A stretch of DNA of 64,000 bases from Hirudinaria manillensis (GCA_034509925.1 CM067532.1:2210642-2274641); one strand, 5' to 3'. Counted from the first letter of the stretch, positions 1-26,569 are shown. A program made the numbers and translations. The notes: a model not told the origin generated them from the sequence alone.

Positions 1-2159
1 ATCTCCGTGATCCACCTGCTCACGGAAATCTTGGGCGCGTTTCCGGCTTCGTCTTCGGCAAAGAACCCGAAGCCCGGATCCTCCTTCTCCCTCGTTCCGT
101 CGTCCCCGACGACCCCGAGAAGGGGGTCGCCTTCTCCGCCCCTCCTCGTCAGGGTCGCCACGCCCTCCACGACCTTCATCTTCGACCTCCTCGGGCACTA
201 CTCGGTCGTCCAGAGCCTGGTATCCTGGTGCACCTATGGACTCGTGGTTGGTGTTGATTTAATTTAACAGTAGTTAATTGATTGAGTGAATTGATTGTGA
301 ATTAATTACTATTATTATTATTATTATTAAGTTATTGCTTGATTAAAATGGTATTTAAACTCTTAAAAAAGATGGATCTATGATGACATGCTCAAAAGGG
401 CAAAGCCAATGATTAATTAGTTTATTGTTATTAATTGCAGTTAATTGTGGTTAATTATTATTTAATTAATTAATTAATTTTCAGGGAGGAGAGGATCTTG
501 ACCTAGTACAGGCGATCTTCCTGTACTTCATCAAACTGGCACAAACGGAACGGGTGAGTTTGACTGCTTTCCGTCTCGAATTATCAGACACAAGTGACAA
601 ACGTTCACATAGCAAAAGAGCATAAATTATGCTAATCATACGAATTAATTAACTGCTCGGGTATTTTGATTAACATAAAAGACGTATTGGATGGTATGAA
701 TGTGCAAAGAAAGATAATCTCCTCCTAACTTAAACCTTACCAAGGGTGCTGAAATGTTGTCTGTGAATGCCATCAATGACCAGCTCGGAGTTTATGTCCA
801 CCAACTTTACTTCAACCGGAACCAGTCCGCAGCCCTGGGAAAGCAAATGGTAAGCTCATTGGATATGCTAATGATGTGATGATGATGATGATGAGGAATA
901 AATAGATTTAGTGTGCATTTTTTACCCCCCTTTTTTATGTTGTTGTTGCCGTGGCAAAAAAACATTTTTAAAGTATTTTTTTTTACAAAATATTCATCAA
1001 ATATAAAAAATGTCTGAGCGACGTGACGCGCGTCATTCACTCGCACACCTTGAATCTCGAAACTTTTTAAATTGATCGCAAACGAAGCACATTCAAACAA
1101 CAAATCGATTCGTTCGACACGACAGGAAAACACGTCCGCCCTGGAACAGCATCAGCGAGAAGAAAGGATCTCGACCTACCTGCTCTTCACTCAGCTCACC
1201 TGCCAAATGCTCGTCACGCTGAAGGCCTTCTACCTGGACAAGGCCCTCGACTACCTGGGCATCCACAGGGACAGGTTCCACGAGGTGCTGGAGAGCTTCG
1301 TCCTCCCCCTGTTCGCCGCCAAGGGGGGCGTCTCGAAGGCCCGGACGACCGCGGCGGGCTCCGGCCGGAGGGATTCCGGCAGCCGGTCGCCCTTCGGCAT
1401 GTCCGTCCGCAGGTCGGAGGAGGCGGGGAGGTTCGGCGCGAACCTCGGCCTCTACGAGCTGGAAGTCGTCTGCCACTTCGTCAACGAGTTGGCGAAGTTC
1501 AAGGACGACTGGAAGGTCAGGTCGCCTGATCTCCTGCAGACGATCATGGTGAGTCAATTTAATAAAGTTTTATTTATTTATTTAAAATAAAGTACTTTGG
1601 AGGTAGAGATGATGGTGGTGGTGGTGGTGGTTTTGATGATGATTAGGATTATAATGCAGAACGTTATTATATTTAATAATAATAATAATAATAAGTCCAA
1701 AAAAAGGATCACTGGAAGAGTGAAAGTTATGAATGATATGATGATGATGATGATTTTGTATTTTGGGACATTAATTTTAATCAATAGCTTAGTTATAATT
1801 TCAAAGCTGATCATGGTGGTGGTGATGATGATGATGATATGACTACATAGATGATTACTTTAATTAATCATGTGATTAATTATTTTAATAAATCGTTATT
1901 AATTCAGACCCGAGTTTGCGTCTGGACGCAGAAGAGCGCGGGACTCCTCTTGTTGCCGAGGTTCATGCAGTCCGCAATCGAGGTTGGGATTTCTGCATTT
2001 TAATTTATGTTAATTTATTAATGTTTATGTTATTGGCCTTAAAAGGTTAACTAGTGTGTTGTTAGTCAATAAGTTAGCAAAAGTGATTTGCATTTGTTTC
2101 TAGTTTCTCGACGCAATTTTATTTTGGTGCAATGGGTTTATTGATTTAAAAGTATTAGG

Positions 2160-2197
<38 letters not shown>

Positions 2198-3713
2198 GAT
2201 GATAATAATAATATTAGATAATAGTAGATAATTATTGCTGATGCATAAGAAATTATTGGATCAAATATAACTTGATTTTATTTCCTTTTGAATTAAATTA
2301 TTATTATTATTATTATTATTATTAATATTATTGTTATTATTATTAATAATAATATTATTATTATTGGCTTTGAATTGAATTTGTTGTTCATGATTGCCTC
2401 ATTGATATTTGATTTCCTCATCTTCAGAGTCAAAGGTCAGATCAATCATCATCATCATCGACAACAATGAAAGGTGATGTCACGTCCCAGTCGAAGCACA
2501 TTTTCACTCCTGAAGAGTCAAGTCAAAGTACTTTGGAGTTGCTCAAAGTTCAGCAAAAGTTTGTTTTGTTGGATGTTTTTCTGTTTTGCATGTGGTTTTG
2601 TTTGCGGCTGTGTTTGTAACGTGTATATTGATTGTATTTGGAATGTGTATGTGTTGAAATGTGCTTATAATGTATGTGCGATTGTATTTGGAATGTTTGT
2701 GATGTATGGGTGACTGCTTATAATGTATGTGTGATTGTATTTGTAATGTTTGAAATGTATGTGCTTGTATATATTTACATTGTTACAACCCAAATGTGTT
2801 TACATCATGCTCTTGAATATTTGTTTGTTTTGCATAAGAATATGTTTTCAAAAGGTTTATAAGAATATATTTGGATGCAATGTTTGTTGCCTTAAACCAA
2901 GATAATGTTTTCAATGTTAATTTAATTATCTTTTAATTTAATTATCCATTTAAATTGATATTTATTTATATTTAATTAATTCAATTAATTTTAATTTAAC
3001 CAGGATTCTGTCGATAATTGCCATCAACTTGAACACCATGAAGAGTTTTACAGTTCCATTGGTGGACATCATTTACCAGGTTGTCTTTCTAACCAACCCA
3101 TTGCATATCATCATCATCATCATCATCATCATCAGCAACACAGTACTTTATAAACAAATTTATTATTAATTATTTATCGTTAGTTATCAAGTTATTAACT
3201 TATTATTCATTAACATCAACCAATCATCATAGCACCTGTAGCGAAGACCCGCCCATCTCGTAGTACTTTATAAACAAAGATTATTATTAATTATCAATTA
3301 ATAGTTAAAGAGTTGTTATTATTATTATCATTAACTTATTATTCATTAACATGAACCAATCACCAATCGTTGCAGCGCCTGGAAGACCTGCCCGAGATCT
3401 CCGAGTCGTTTGTACTCATCGACTTCTCGAATCCTTCAATTGACGAAAACTCGATGCCGACGTTTGGAATGTTGGTCTCCGTCTTCAACTTCTGCGTCGA
3501 CCTCCTGTACAAGGTTCGACCTATGACCTTTGTGATTACTAATTAATTAGTAATTAGTTACTAATATTGATTAATTAATTAAGTAATTTAATTTAAGAGA
3601 AATCACCCATAGTAAAGCTCTGTTAATGATTGTTGAAGTTTGTTAATGTAGATTTAGATGTAGATATTGTCAGCATAATAAGTTTCTAATGATTACTAGT
3701 TATTTGTAACTGA

Positions 3714-3766
<53 letters not shown>

Positions 3767-4776
3767 GTTATTATTATTACATGACAATTGAACTCATTTC
3801 CACTACAGGTTGAAGGATCAAAGAGCCTCTCCCCTCACAAACCATCAACTCCAAAGCCGATCGCAGCAGGAAATCTCAACAAGTCAGTTGAAAATCTTAA
3901 TGCATCTTTAAGGCTTGCACATGTTTAGTATTATTATTAGATATAAGAGTATTGTTATTTTTAAACTATTAATATCTACAGATTATTAAGGATTCTTCTT
4001 CCACTGTAGACAATTTTTGTTTATGCGAATTATGTTGCAATTATTCCAACCTACGTATCTACTCTCAAAGAAATACGCACTTACATAAACATTAGCGAAA
4101 GTACAATTAATCGATTGATTAAATCCTTCAATCATATCCTTCAATCAGGCCTCTGATCATGTTCACGATGGATCAAGTCCTGTACCTGATGATGAGCCAT
4201 GCCTCTCACTGCCTCAAAAATCCAAAGGTGTCACCACAAGAGAAGCAGATACTCAAGAGTTATCTCAACAACGAACTGGTCGGATACATAAACAATCTCT
4301 TTTATCAATTTATTTATTTAATTATCTTATCTCTAATTATTTGTAAAACTCATCAATGTTGTTGCTCAATTATCATCATAACAATGATTGCTATTAGTCA
4401 CCATTATCATTATAATTAATTATTTAATATTGATAACGATAATAATAATAATAATGATAATGGTTATTATTATTATTACTGTTATTGTTAAATTATTGAT
4501 AATTAATGAATTAATTTATTAGTATTATTATTATTACGTTAATAAATTAATTTATGTGGTGCTTTTTAAATTTTGTTTTCTTTTTTTAAATCTGTTTTTC
4601 TTTCTCGTCACCAGTCTTCGTGTCTGAACGCCGTCTACCGACATTTCCGAAGCGGATCACCGAGCCCGGTGTCTGCCCGAAGGTCGTCCGTGGGTGCACC
4701 GGCCCCCCTCAAGTTCAGCCAGGAACATCAGTTCTTCAGTCTCGCCGACCAATTTACCAAGCATGTCCTCAAGTGA
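1..4776 (+). CDS. NUP188: NUP188-like nucleoporin, C-terminal exons (5' truncated by window)
   Basis: NUP188 is a large alpha-helical scaffold protein of the nuclear pore inner ring. I read eleven exons: 1-~246 (donor uncertain; 219 also possible), 485-553, 745-849, 1126-1548, 1908-1982, 2428-2558, 3004-3079, 3376-3513, 3809-3882, 4149-4278 and 4615-4776. All phases agree and about 540 codons are open to a TGA. The identification rests on the C-terminus: the visible YRHFRSGSPSP block and the ending FTKHVLK resemble, from memory, the vertebrate NUP188 tail (an RYFRRG-type block, then a terminus near FVRHVQR). The rest is Leu-rich helical sequence (for example STYLLFTQLTCQMLVTLKAF). Exon 1126-1548 is markedly GC-rich compared with the introns. 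A Ser-rich stretch in exon 2428-2558 is probably a loop. The remaining N-terminal exons lie upstream of the window. Assignment of the first exon to this gene is an inference from strand and phase. Confidence 0.72.
3142..3410 (+). repeat. tandem duplication of an intron end plus exon start in NUP188
   Basis: Two diverged copies lie about 120 bp apart. Both begin AGTACTTTATAAACAAA (3143 and 3263) and share TTATTCATTAACAT followed by AACCAATCA. Copy 2 continues through the functional acceptor into exon 3376-3513 (CGCCTGGAAGACCTGCCCGAG). Copy 1 keeps a decayed version of the exon start (CACCTGTAGCGAAGACCCGCC near 3232-3252), with no CAG acceptor and a broken frame. It is therefore a relic exon start inside the intron. 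Confidence 0.6.
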
Positions 4777-5786
4777 ATTGTCATGGACTTAGGAATTATC
4801 TCTTTTATTTATTATTATTATTATTATCTTCTATGAAGCTTTTTCGAGACAATAATATTCCAAAAGTGGAATGTGTTTTTGATTATTAAACTGGGATTTC
4901 ATTATTTTTTGGAAAAACACAGTTTTTTTTTTGCCATGAATGTTTGGACATCCAAATTCTGTTGTGGCTTTTGTCTAAGGTGGAGCTCAGTACACATTAA
5001 AAAGCGATAAGTTATAATATTTTATAAGCGATAATATTATAAATATAGCGATAATATTATATATATAGCGATAATATTACAAATATGGCGATAATATTAT
5101 AAACATTTTTTAAATATTTCGTTAAACTGTTGCCGATTAAGAACGAGCACGTCGGGTTGTTTAAGCTTAGATATCCACATCTCACCGAAGCTGGACGCCA
5201 GTGCCGAATAAAATTCTCAAAAAATTTCGGCTTCTTTGTCTCTAGCAAAAAAGAAAAAAGAAGTACTTGTGGTTTTGTACTTGTTGCACTGCAGTGAGTC
5301 ATGATGTTTGAGATGACTGCTGAGATTTATGAGCCTCTAACGAATAAATGCTTTTTATGCTTTTTGAATAATAGGTTAGTTTCGTGTTTATTCACTTTCG
5401 TAATAATTTTTAATGACTTAATGGTGTTTATAATTATTTCATATTCAATTAATAATTTATTAAATGTTCGCCGCATTTAAAAAGTAACTTTGTGCGGAAA
5501 AACCTAGCGAAACATTTTAAAATAAACAATTATTTTCGGTTTATATTTATTCATTTTCGCATTAATTCATAATTACGTAATGCTGCTTATAATTATTTCA
5601 CAATTAATAAATAATTTATTAAGTGTTTGGTGCATTTAAAAATTAATTTATTCAGAAAAAACCCTACGAACCATTTTTAATTAGGCAAAAATTATTAATA
5701 TTCAGAATCTTTTTCTATACTTCGTGCGCGTATATTCTGAGCTGAAGCAGATCATAGCGGGCATTGAAAGTATCGGTTGCGCAATA

Positions 5787-6881
5787 ATGGATGATTCGTT
5801 ATACCTTGGCAAGTATAAAATCATGTCTCTTTCTGAAAGCGAAAGTGAAGAAACTGATGAAAAATTGGTCGCGTCGTCTGAGCAAACTACGTTTATCGAT
5901 ACAGAAGTACCTTTGATACCTGATAACAAGGTTTTAAGAAAGACGAACGGGTCTGAACCAAACCACGACATTGTCGAAGGTGTTAAATATCAGAAACGAG
6001 AGGTTCTTTCGCTCAGCGACAGTGAAACTGAAGAAATTGAGACGGAAATGGCTTCCACCGTGGATATGAATGACAATGCTGTGACAAATTCAAAGCCTCG
6101 AAGGGTTGCCAACAAGGTTTTAAGACACAGAAAAAGGACTGCACAAAAATCGATTGAGTCAGGCTTCGCTGGGTGTTTGAAGAAGCGCTTGGCTCTTTCT
6201 CTCACTGTCGAAGAAGCTGTAAAAAACGAGGCGGTATCTAATTCACCTCACCTAAATGAAGGTGAAACGAAGATGGCAACTGTGCCCAAAAAAGGGAAAG
6301 GGAAAGCTTCGAGGAAGAGGAAGCCGGATGAGGAGCCGAAATCTTTGTCAAAAAAGCAAAAGCCCGACGAGGAGGAAAAATGTCCGATTTGTTTGAAAAA
6401 CATAGCGGCAAATATCGCTGTTCCATCTCATTGCAAGCACAGATTCTGTTTATTGTGCCTGAAGAAATGGGCAAAAGATCATTCGAGTTGTCCGCTCGAC
6501 AGAATTGACTTTTGCTACATGAATGTCGTGAAAAAACAGACTGGCAAGGTGGACAGGCGAATAGATAGACAGGGATTATTGATTAATCTGACTGTCTGTA
6601 ACTGTTGCCATTCCAACGATAAGCAGAATTGGCTCATTGCTTGCGACACATGTAATGCCTCGTTTCACATTGGCTGCCTGCCAAATCCAAACTCTGTTTC
6701 AATAGCTTCATGGAAGTGCCACGTGTGTTCTACCAACGGATCCACGACACCAATAGACACCTCACAGCGAGAAATCAATGCCACGAAAAGGACTTTTGCC
6801 CTGCAGTTGTTTAAGGTTCATTGTCAGATTTTGGAGAAGGGAGCTGCAAATAACCCCAAGACCAGCGCTAATGTTTCATAG
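5787..6881 (+). CDS. intronless RING-PHD protein, PHRF1-like (copy 1)
   Basis: A 364-residue protein in one exon, starting at the first ATG of the open frame (5787); the frame is open upstream only through non-ATG codons. Residues 1-195 are acidic and Ser/Lys-rich with repeated SLSESESEE-type blocks and basic KRK clusters. Residues about 199-237 are a RING of C3HC3D type (CPICL, HCKHRFC, CLKKW, CPLD). The Asp in the last ligand position is also typical of the PHRF1 and TOPORS RINGs. Residues about 271-314 are a C4HC3 PHD finger (CNCCHSND, ACDTC, FHIGC, WKCHVC). RING followed by PHD is the PHRF1 order; that family acts as nuclear E3 ligases or chromatin readers. PHRF1 itself is far longer and intron-containing, so this looks like a short retroposed or lineage-specific relative. 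A paralogue lies at 39421-40167. Substrates are unknown. Confidence 0.8.
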   Translation: MDDSLYLGKYKIMSLSESESEETDEKLVASSEQTTFIDTEVPLIPDNKVLRKTNGSEPNHDIVEGVKYQKREVLSLSDSETEEIETEMASTVDMNDNAVTNSKPRRVANKVLRHRKRTAQKSIESGFAGCLKKRLALSLTVEEAVKNEAVSNSPHLNEGETKMATVPKKGKGKASRKRKPDEEPKSLSKKQKPDEEEKCPICLKNIAANIAVPSHCKHRFCLLCLKKWAKDHSSCPLDRIDFCYMNVVKKQTGKVDRRIDRQGLLINLTVCNCCHSNDKQNWLIACDTCNASFHIGCLPNPNSVSIASWKCHVCSTNGSTTPIDTSQREINATKRTFALQLFKVHCQILEKGAANNPKTSANVS

Positions 6882-9152
6882 ATAATCATTTTATGTCTTT
6901 TAAAATTTTGTTTAAATAAATCTAACGAAGTACTTTAATAGTGTTAATATTAATTGTTAATAATTAATTAATTATTATTATTATTATTATTGTTATTATT
7001 ATCGTCGTCATCGTCATCATCTCTAATACCATCGATCCGTATCAATGCATTCATTAAATTGAAGACATTTGCCAAAATTATTATACAATATCACTTAATT
7101 TCAAACGAATATAATACGCGTGTTTTTGAGCAAATTTAATATTTAAATCACCACAATTAGAACAATCTTTATAAAAGGGTTATTCAAATATATTGTAATC
7201 AATTTAATCAATCTCGATTTTGGTGAATTAATTTTGGAAAAGCTTAAGCGGCAGAAACGGAAAGATTGCTATACTCAGGGTTAGGCTAATATTGAACATG
7301 ATATCTGGATTTGTTGTTCATATTAATAATAATTTACGTACATAATTCACATATACATTTGTTGGATCACTTAATATTTTCATGACTTATCAGAATAAAC
7401 CTGTGACTTAAAATGTTGGTTACTTTTTTTTAGTTTTGGTTATACTTGATATCTCTCAGATATCTAACTCTAGGCTTCTTGATACGAAATGGAATTTTGG
7501 GAGTGAAGGATAGATAAGGTGGCACGTGGGATCGTGAAGTTTCCTAATTGCTCGTGGATTCTGCGATTTAAAAAGCTTGATCTGCTTTTCCAGGAGGTAC
7601 AGAGAGATTAGTTGGCTAATTGAAAGTTACTTGGGTTAAATAATTCGGGTCTAATTTTACGAATGTTTTTGCCAGAAGCGTTAGTTACACGGGTTTATGA
7701 TAAATTGAAGTGACAATTTTATTCACCATTCAATAAGATCTGAATCGTTCGAATGTATGAATGCATGAATCTGATATTTACTTTGATTTTTCGATCGGAT
7801 TTTTCTGCTCTTTATTCTCTATTTCGATTACTCAGCAAATAACAGTTATTTCTTGAGCAAGCGAGTGCTGCATGCCACGAGGTCAATGGGTCACTGGGTC
7901 ACTGACCCATAGGGTCATCCAGTTAAAGATCTTTCTTTTTTCTTATTATTCGTGCCTTAGAGTTCTGAGTCTCTTAGCAATGATTTAAAAGATAGGAAAA
8001 TATCGGATTCTAAATGGGGTAACATTCCACACGACGAGTTTGAAAGGTCAAATCGGTTAAACGGTTTTCTTCTTGGTCTAGAGAAGCGATCTGAAAGTAT
8101 AAGTTAAGTGATAATTGAATGTTCGATACAACCACACTCTTGAAGTACTTATGTACGTGCAAATAATTAAATTTTGATTATTTATTATGGAAAATAAAAG
8201 TAATTTCAAAAAATTCACTAACTCGAGATAACGAGAGGCTAACATTCACAAAAGCATCTCTGGAGCTGACATGAAATTAAGTGAGAAACATTTCAATTGG
8301 AACAATTCACTTTAATGATTTGATTAGAAACGATAATTTCTTTAAGAATTATTAATATTTTATTTTTAAAAGAATTTATTTTAATAACACTAAAATGTAC
8401 ATTTTATTTAGTCAATCGAACTTTTTAAAATTCCAAAAAAAATCAATTTAACAAAACGCATTAATGAAACATCAAGAAGTCACTCAATGACAATTACTTT
8501 GTGCTTCGAGCGCCTGGAACTTTCCTGGAAATTAAAACAGAAAATGAATTGTCCAGAAATACGTGATTATAAATAAATGTATATTTATTACAATATGATT
8601 ATAAATATATGCAAGTAATTAATCTAGACTTTAAATTGTTTGATGGTTAAACCGAACAATGCAATACCATGATACCATGATACTATGATACCATGATATC
8701 ATCAGCACGTATTGAAAATGAACGAATCAAATAGAACAGAATTAATGAACTGCAATTGAAACATTTTAAAGGATTTCTTCACCTTTTTAGAAAGTTCTGG
8801 CTTAACGAACGAATTGTGTACTTTTAACGAATCTGTGTCTCCTGAGTCACATCTACTTCGCCTCGGATACTTTTCACGATTAATTATTTTTAAATAACAA
8901 TTTAATGATAAATAAATAAATGAATAAAATTAATTAATAAATAAATAAAGAAAGAATTTTTTAAATAAATTTTATTAATTTTATTAAAATATTAAAGTAG
9001 TAATAGCGAAATATTATCGTTTGAAAATAATGGATCATTAAATATCATCGGAGCCACCATCACTCTCATCCATTGTATCTTCTTTCATTTATTTATTATG
9101 ATTTATTATATCAAGATATAATACTCAGGTCCAAATAATTACAAACAAACCT
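6882..9152. other. intergenic, AT-rich
   Basis: No convincing exon on either strand. It holds short TTA arrays (6965-7000), an E-box CACGTG (about 7524), the GGTCA cluster listed separately, and a short decamer repeat of ATACCATGAT type at about 8667-8702. Minus-strand AATAAA hexamers at 9088-9107 probably serve the microexon gene that ends at 9153. Confidence 0.5.
7880..7917. promoter_or_regulatory. clustered GGTCA half-sites with inverted palindrome
   Basis: The stretch reads AGGTCA, two bases, GGGTCA, two bases, GGGTCA, one base, TGACCC, then GGGTCA again. Bases 7895-7909 form the perfect inverted repeat TGGGTCA-C-TGACCCA. AGGTCA-like half-sites in an IR1 are the known binding form of the ecdysone receptor and some other nuclear receptors. 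Binding here is inference only. It lies about 1 kb beyond the 3' end of the RING-PHD gene and about 1.2 kb beyond that of the microexon gene, so the target gene is unclear. Confidence 0.4.
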
Positions 9153-19259
<10,107 letters not shown>

Positions 19260-20021
19260 CTGTAATAATAATTTATGAGGTAATAAATATTTTCTTAAAT
19301 TATCATTTGCAAAATCATTTGTACACTTATTAATTTCAATGGCATTTTAAACGAATCTTGAAATCCTACTCCAATGATTAAATTTAAAACAGTTTAGCCT
19401 ATTTTCGCTCACATTGGTTTTACAATTTATTTATTTTTTCTAAAAATCTCATATTATTAATTTCTTTGTCAATATGATAAACTTTTATCATTAATTTATT
19501 TTAAAAGATATTAATGACCTTTTTTAATAAAATTCTCCACGAAAAATATTTTTCAAGCTTATCCCCAGATCCCAATAACCCAAAGAAAATTGTAGGGACT
19601 ATATGATAATCAATCATTTTTAATTATTAATATTTAAGGTAATATTTATAATTAAATTAAAAATTTATATTTATGTCTGAAGCATGTGGGTCAAACACTC
19701 GGTGACGATCAAAATACCATCAATCGAAAATTTTCAAATTCCTGAGTACAAAGTCCGACCTGAAATTGCTTAAATTTAACAATTTAAAGCATTTTAAATA
19801 TTTAAAAGAGAAAAATCAGTTACCAAAACCTCTCAGAATGTTGCATTTTCCTGAAGCGATATTTGAAGAGAAATATATAATTTCTGAATAATTTGAATAA
19901 TGTGAATGCCTGATAATTCATAATTCATCAAGGAACAATTCATCAGCTTCGCGCATTGTAACTATGGTCAGCATTTCAGAGATCCAACAAACCGTTTAAA
20001 ACTACTTACAATTAATTGGCT

Positions 20022-20045
20022 CCCTAACCCTAACCCTAACCCTAG
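20022..20045. repeat. interstitial telomere-like (CCCTAA)n
   Basis: Three CCCTAA units plus CCCTAG. The minus strand therefore carries four GGG runs spaced by TTA, a possible G-quadruplex. Degenerate related units lie at about 56620-56682. Confidence 0.85.
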
Positions 20046-20351
20046 TTTGAATAGATTTAGCATTGCGTTTATTTATGATTTTTATTTATAAATGATTTAT
20101 TCCATGATACGGTAGACAAACCTATCGTTAATATTTCTATTGTATTATATATTATATTAATCATGCTGAAAGTTATTAAAATGATAATAATAATGGCATT
20201 ATAGCAATTATTTGCATTACCAATAATAATAAAAACAATAATTCCATCGCTATCTTATTATATATTAATTACCAAAGAATTTTTAATATCGTATAACATC
20301 AACATCATCATCATCAACATCGTCATCATCGTTATTAACCTTTTTACTCCA

Positions 20352-23347
<2,996 letters not shown>

Positions 23348-24037
23348 GGAATTGGATTCTAAAATCATTTGTTTTCACAAACTCCGGTGCTTCATTTGTC
23401 TCTTCTTGATGTTTCATTCATTCATTCGTTCATTCGTGTTTTTTCAGTTACGAGTTTAGCGTGTTAAATGTTACTTATTTTGGCATTAGTTAGTTGTAAT
23501 TATGTACATAAATAAACCGTTATTTGATTCTTGGTTCTTATTCAGGTTCCTGATAATAAAAGTATAATGCAGAATATGTTTGCATTGACGTAAAATTCGA
23601 TAAATAATTCGTTAAAAGTTGATACATTTAGGAGATAATTATTCTATGTTCCTGTAGATTATTATTTAATGTTTTTATAGTAACTCCAATAACAACAATA
23701 TTGCCTAAAATATTTTAGAGTTTCAAAAATGATTTCTTTTCAATTTTGTGACAATTTCGAACGTACCGAGTTGCGTTGCAAAGAGAAACATCAAAAATGT
23801 CATCGAAAATCGAATTAACAAAAGAGTTCAGAAAGTTCAACAATATCACTCATGCTCGCCTCAGTACCAAACCTGATTGTTTCGAAATCGTAATTTAATT
23901 TGTAAAAACTAGGATTATTAATTAGTTAGTTATTATTTGTCAAGCTTGATTTAAAGAAAAAAACTCGTCACTCGATGACCAAAAGCATCAATCAGAATCC
24001 GATCATTGAAATCGAAATCCACCTGTTCTGAGAATCT

Positions 24038-24547
24038 TCAGGTAGTCGTCAAATTCAGTTGCGAATTTAGCCAATATCTATCAGCGTAGACTTCCACCTC
24101 GCAAACGGCCATGTAGCTGTAAAGAGGCGATTGCTGAAGTAGAACAAATCGAGCTGCTGGAGTTTCTAAGGAACAGTTTATGGACAACATCTGGCTAGGC
24201 ATGGGTTTCCCCTGGACTGTTCCACATGGCTTGAATTGGCTCTTTGGAGGGATGTTGGACAGAGACGAGGAGTTGAAGACGTAGACAGACAGGTCTGACA
24301 GCCGTATTGCAGCTGTGAAAATCGATAGGCGAAATTTTAACAATGAATTTCTTTAATGAGCGATGTTGAGTGACTGCTTTTGTTCTGCTGGAATTTCAGA
24401 CGTGTATCAACAGTTTTGTTTTTACTAAAAGACGGAATTATATTTTATCAACACACTAAGAGGTCTGAGGTATGATAATGAATATAACATTATATACAAA
24501 TTAGATTATTAACAATATATAATAAATAAATGTATACATTATACACC

Positions 24548-24583
<36 letters not shown>

Positions 24584-26569
24584 TATTATTGTTATATCAA
24601 TAATACTAGTACATATTTGCCCACTCAATATTTTTTAAATTTGAAAGCAATTTCAATATTTTAATAAACTCATTCACCTCAGATTAATTCTTTTTTTAGA
24701 AATTAAAAGCAATTGAACGTAAAATACTCACCTTGCATGGTACTGCCCCTGTTGAGCACCTTAACCAAGCTGACCTTCACAGTCCATTCGAGATCCACAG
24801 CCAGCCAACTCTTTCCAAGACCCGCTTCATTCGTATGTGCACACTGGTGTAAAACGTCGACATCAGTACCGTAGTTTCCATCGAAGGCGAGCCAAGATCC
24901 GAACCAAGGAGGGTAGTTGCCGTACGTCGAACTCATTAGAGATCTTTTGCGAAGTGCCAGATTAGGATTTCCTTTGAAATTTAATTTGTAAAATATTACT
25001 AATAAATTATTATTAGTTGCTATTAAAGCAATGATTGCTAATAATAACAATAATGTAATATTAATAATATGAAAGATATAATAATTATTTTTATTATTGA
25101 CATTTTATCTGTTATTATGCATAAATTCGTTCTCAATGCATATATTTAGTGTGGGTATAATTTGTATTGGAATCTCAACGCACGGTCCTGTTGCAAGATG
25201 TTGAGGCAAATCGATTTTTCCGTTGTTATAATAAAAAGATTATGTTTCTAAATGAAACAAAAGAGATACGTTGAAGTAAAAGGTTAAAAATGAAAAGATA
25301 ATAATTTTGAAAGAAGAAAACGTTGGTAGGACATGGTCTTTAATCTGACTGTGAATACCGTAAAAGAATTAAATGACTGCTTCATTAATGCTTCATTAAA
25401 GCTGCTTCATCTCCTCCATTTTTGTGAGTTAATTCAATTTAAAAAAAAAAAACTTGATTTTTTACAATTAAATTCACAGTGCACATTGGCATTGTTGCCA
25501 ATATTACAAGGAATAATAAACTCGAATGGTCAGCCTTAAGGAATAGCATTCTATATAGCATATCAGAGTGACTCTACCTACGAATCATTACAACAGAAAT
25601 AAACAAAACTAAGGAGCAGTTAAATATTTATTCAATTTATAAATAATAATCACTGCTTCTATTATTTCTTAAATCTTAATAAATAAAACACATGATCATT
25701 GAATTTGGCCCTTATTAGATAAAGATGCTACAGAGGAAAGTCTAGGGCCATAACATCGGATTGAGAACAATTTAAGATGGTAATAATAATTTTCAACATT
25801 TTAAATTGATTTTAAGCTAATATTAGAGCATGTTGTCTACTTTATATAAAATAAAAATGCCAACAGTAGTATATTCAGTACGTCAGTACTCAACGATGTT
25901 ATAAAATTCGTTATCAAAGTTATAAGTTACCTTGAAGCAGGGAAATGTCCAGTCGTTTAAGCATCTGTATAATTAAGAATTAACGTCTAAACATTGTTAT
26001 GAAAATATCTTTCCATGTCTTAAATAAGTTGTTCTCATTAAACCTTTGGCTAACAACGACGTCGACGATTATGAGTTGAAAACCTGTATTATTATCTGAC
26101 ATACTTAACTAATTACTTATCCAAAAATTATAATTAAAGTTAACTATAATAACAAAATTGTTACAATTAACGATATAGAAAAATATTCTACCTCAAAGTT
26201 TTGGCATTGAAGATCGTAGTAGTAAGCAAAAGGATAGAAATAAAATAATTGGCAAGATTGCGGTTGCATTCTGTAATTGAAACTGAAACAATCTTTTCTC
26301 ATCTGGCACAAATAGGCACACAGAACTGCTGCCAATGCAGAAGAATATCTTTCTTCCAAATGAAGTTCCTCGCAAAGACTCACGTTTGTGGATGAGTTAG
26401 AATCAAGACAACCGCTTCCTGGATTTAGCAGTGCACAATTCGCTGTTCCAAAATCAGACGGGCCTTTTACAAATCGCTTTGATTCTAAAGCTACGAAGCA
26501 GTAAGAGAATATTGTTCCAGTTGTTATGAACTTCAAAACACAGTTACTGCCCATTTCAATAGATGTCAT
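24038..26569 (-). CDS. secreted fucolectin-type F5/8C protein, paralogue A
   Basis: Exons 26192-26569, 25931-25964 (34 nt), 24732-24971 (240 nt) and 24038-24312, phases 0,1,1; about 308 residues. The start was chosen at the ATG conserved in the three paralogues (MTSI or MTFI, followed by MGS). Residues 1-30 look like a signal peptide. Residues about 30-126 hold conserved Cys (NCALLNPGSGCLDS, SLCEEL, LCAYLCQMRKDCFSFNY, SCQLF, LQCQNFE), resembling a PAN/apple domain. The 34-nt exon encodes MLKRLDISLLQ. The last two exons form an F5/8C domain of the fucolectin/tachylectin-4 type (NLALRKRSLMSSTY, WLAFDGNYGTDV, QCAHTN, SWLAVDLEWTVKVSLVKVLNR, then RFVLLQQSPLYSYMAVCEVEVY). Such proteins bind fucose or other glycans outside the cell. 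Ligand binding is inferred only from family. Confidence 0.8.

Noticed and set aside
1093..1557. Minus-strand ORF of 154 codons over the NUP188 exon
   Set aside because: Shadow of the GC-rich plus-strand exon; the plus frame has matching splice sites and phase.
20022..20045. Chromosome end
   Set aside because: Only about four telomere-like units, flanked on both sides by genes.
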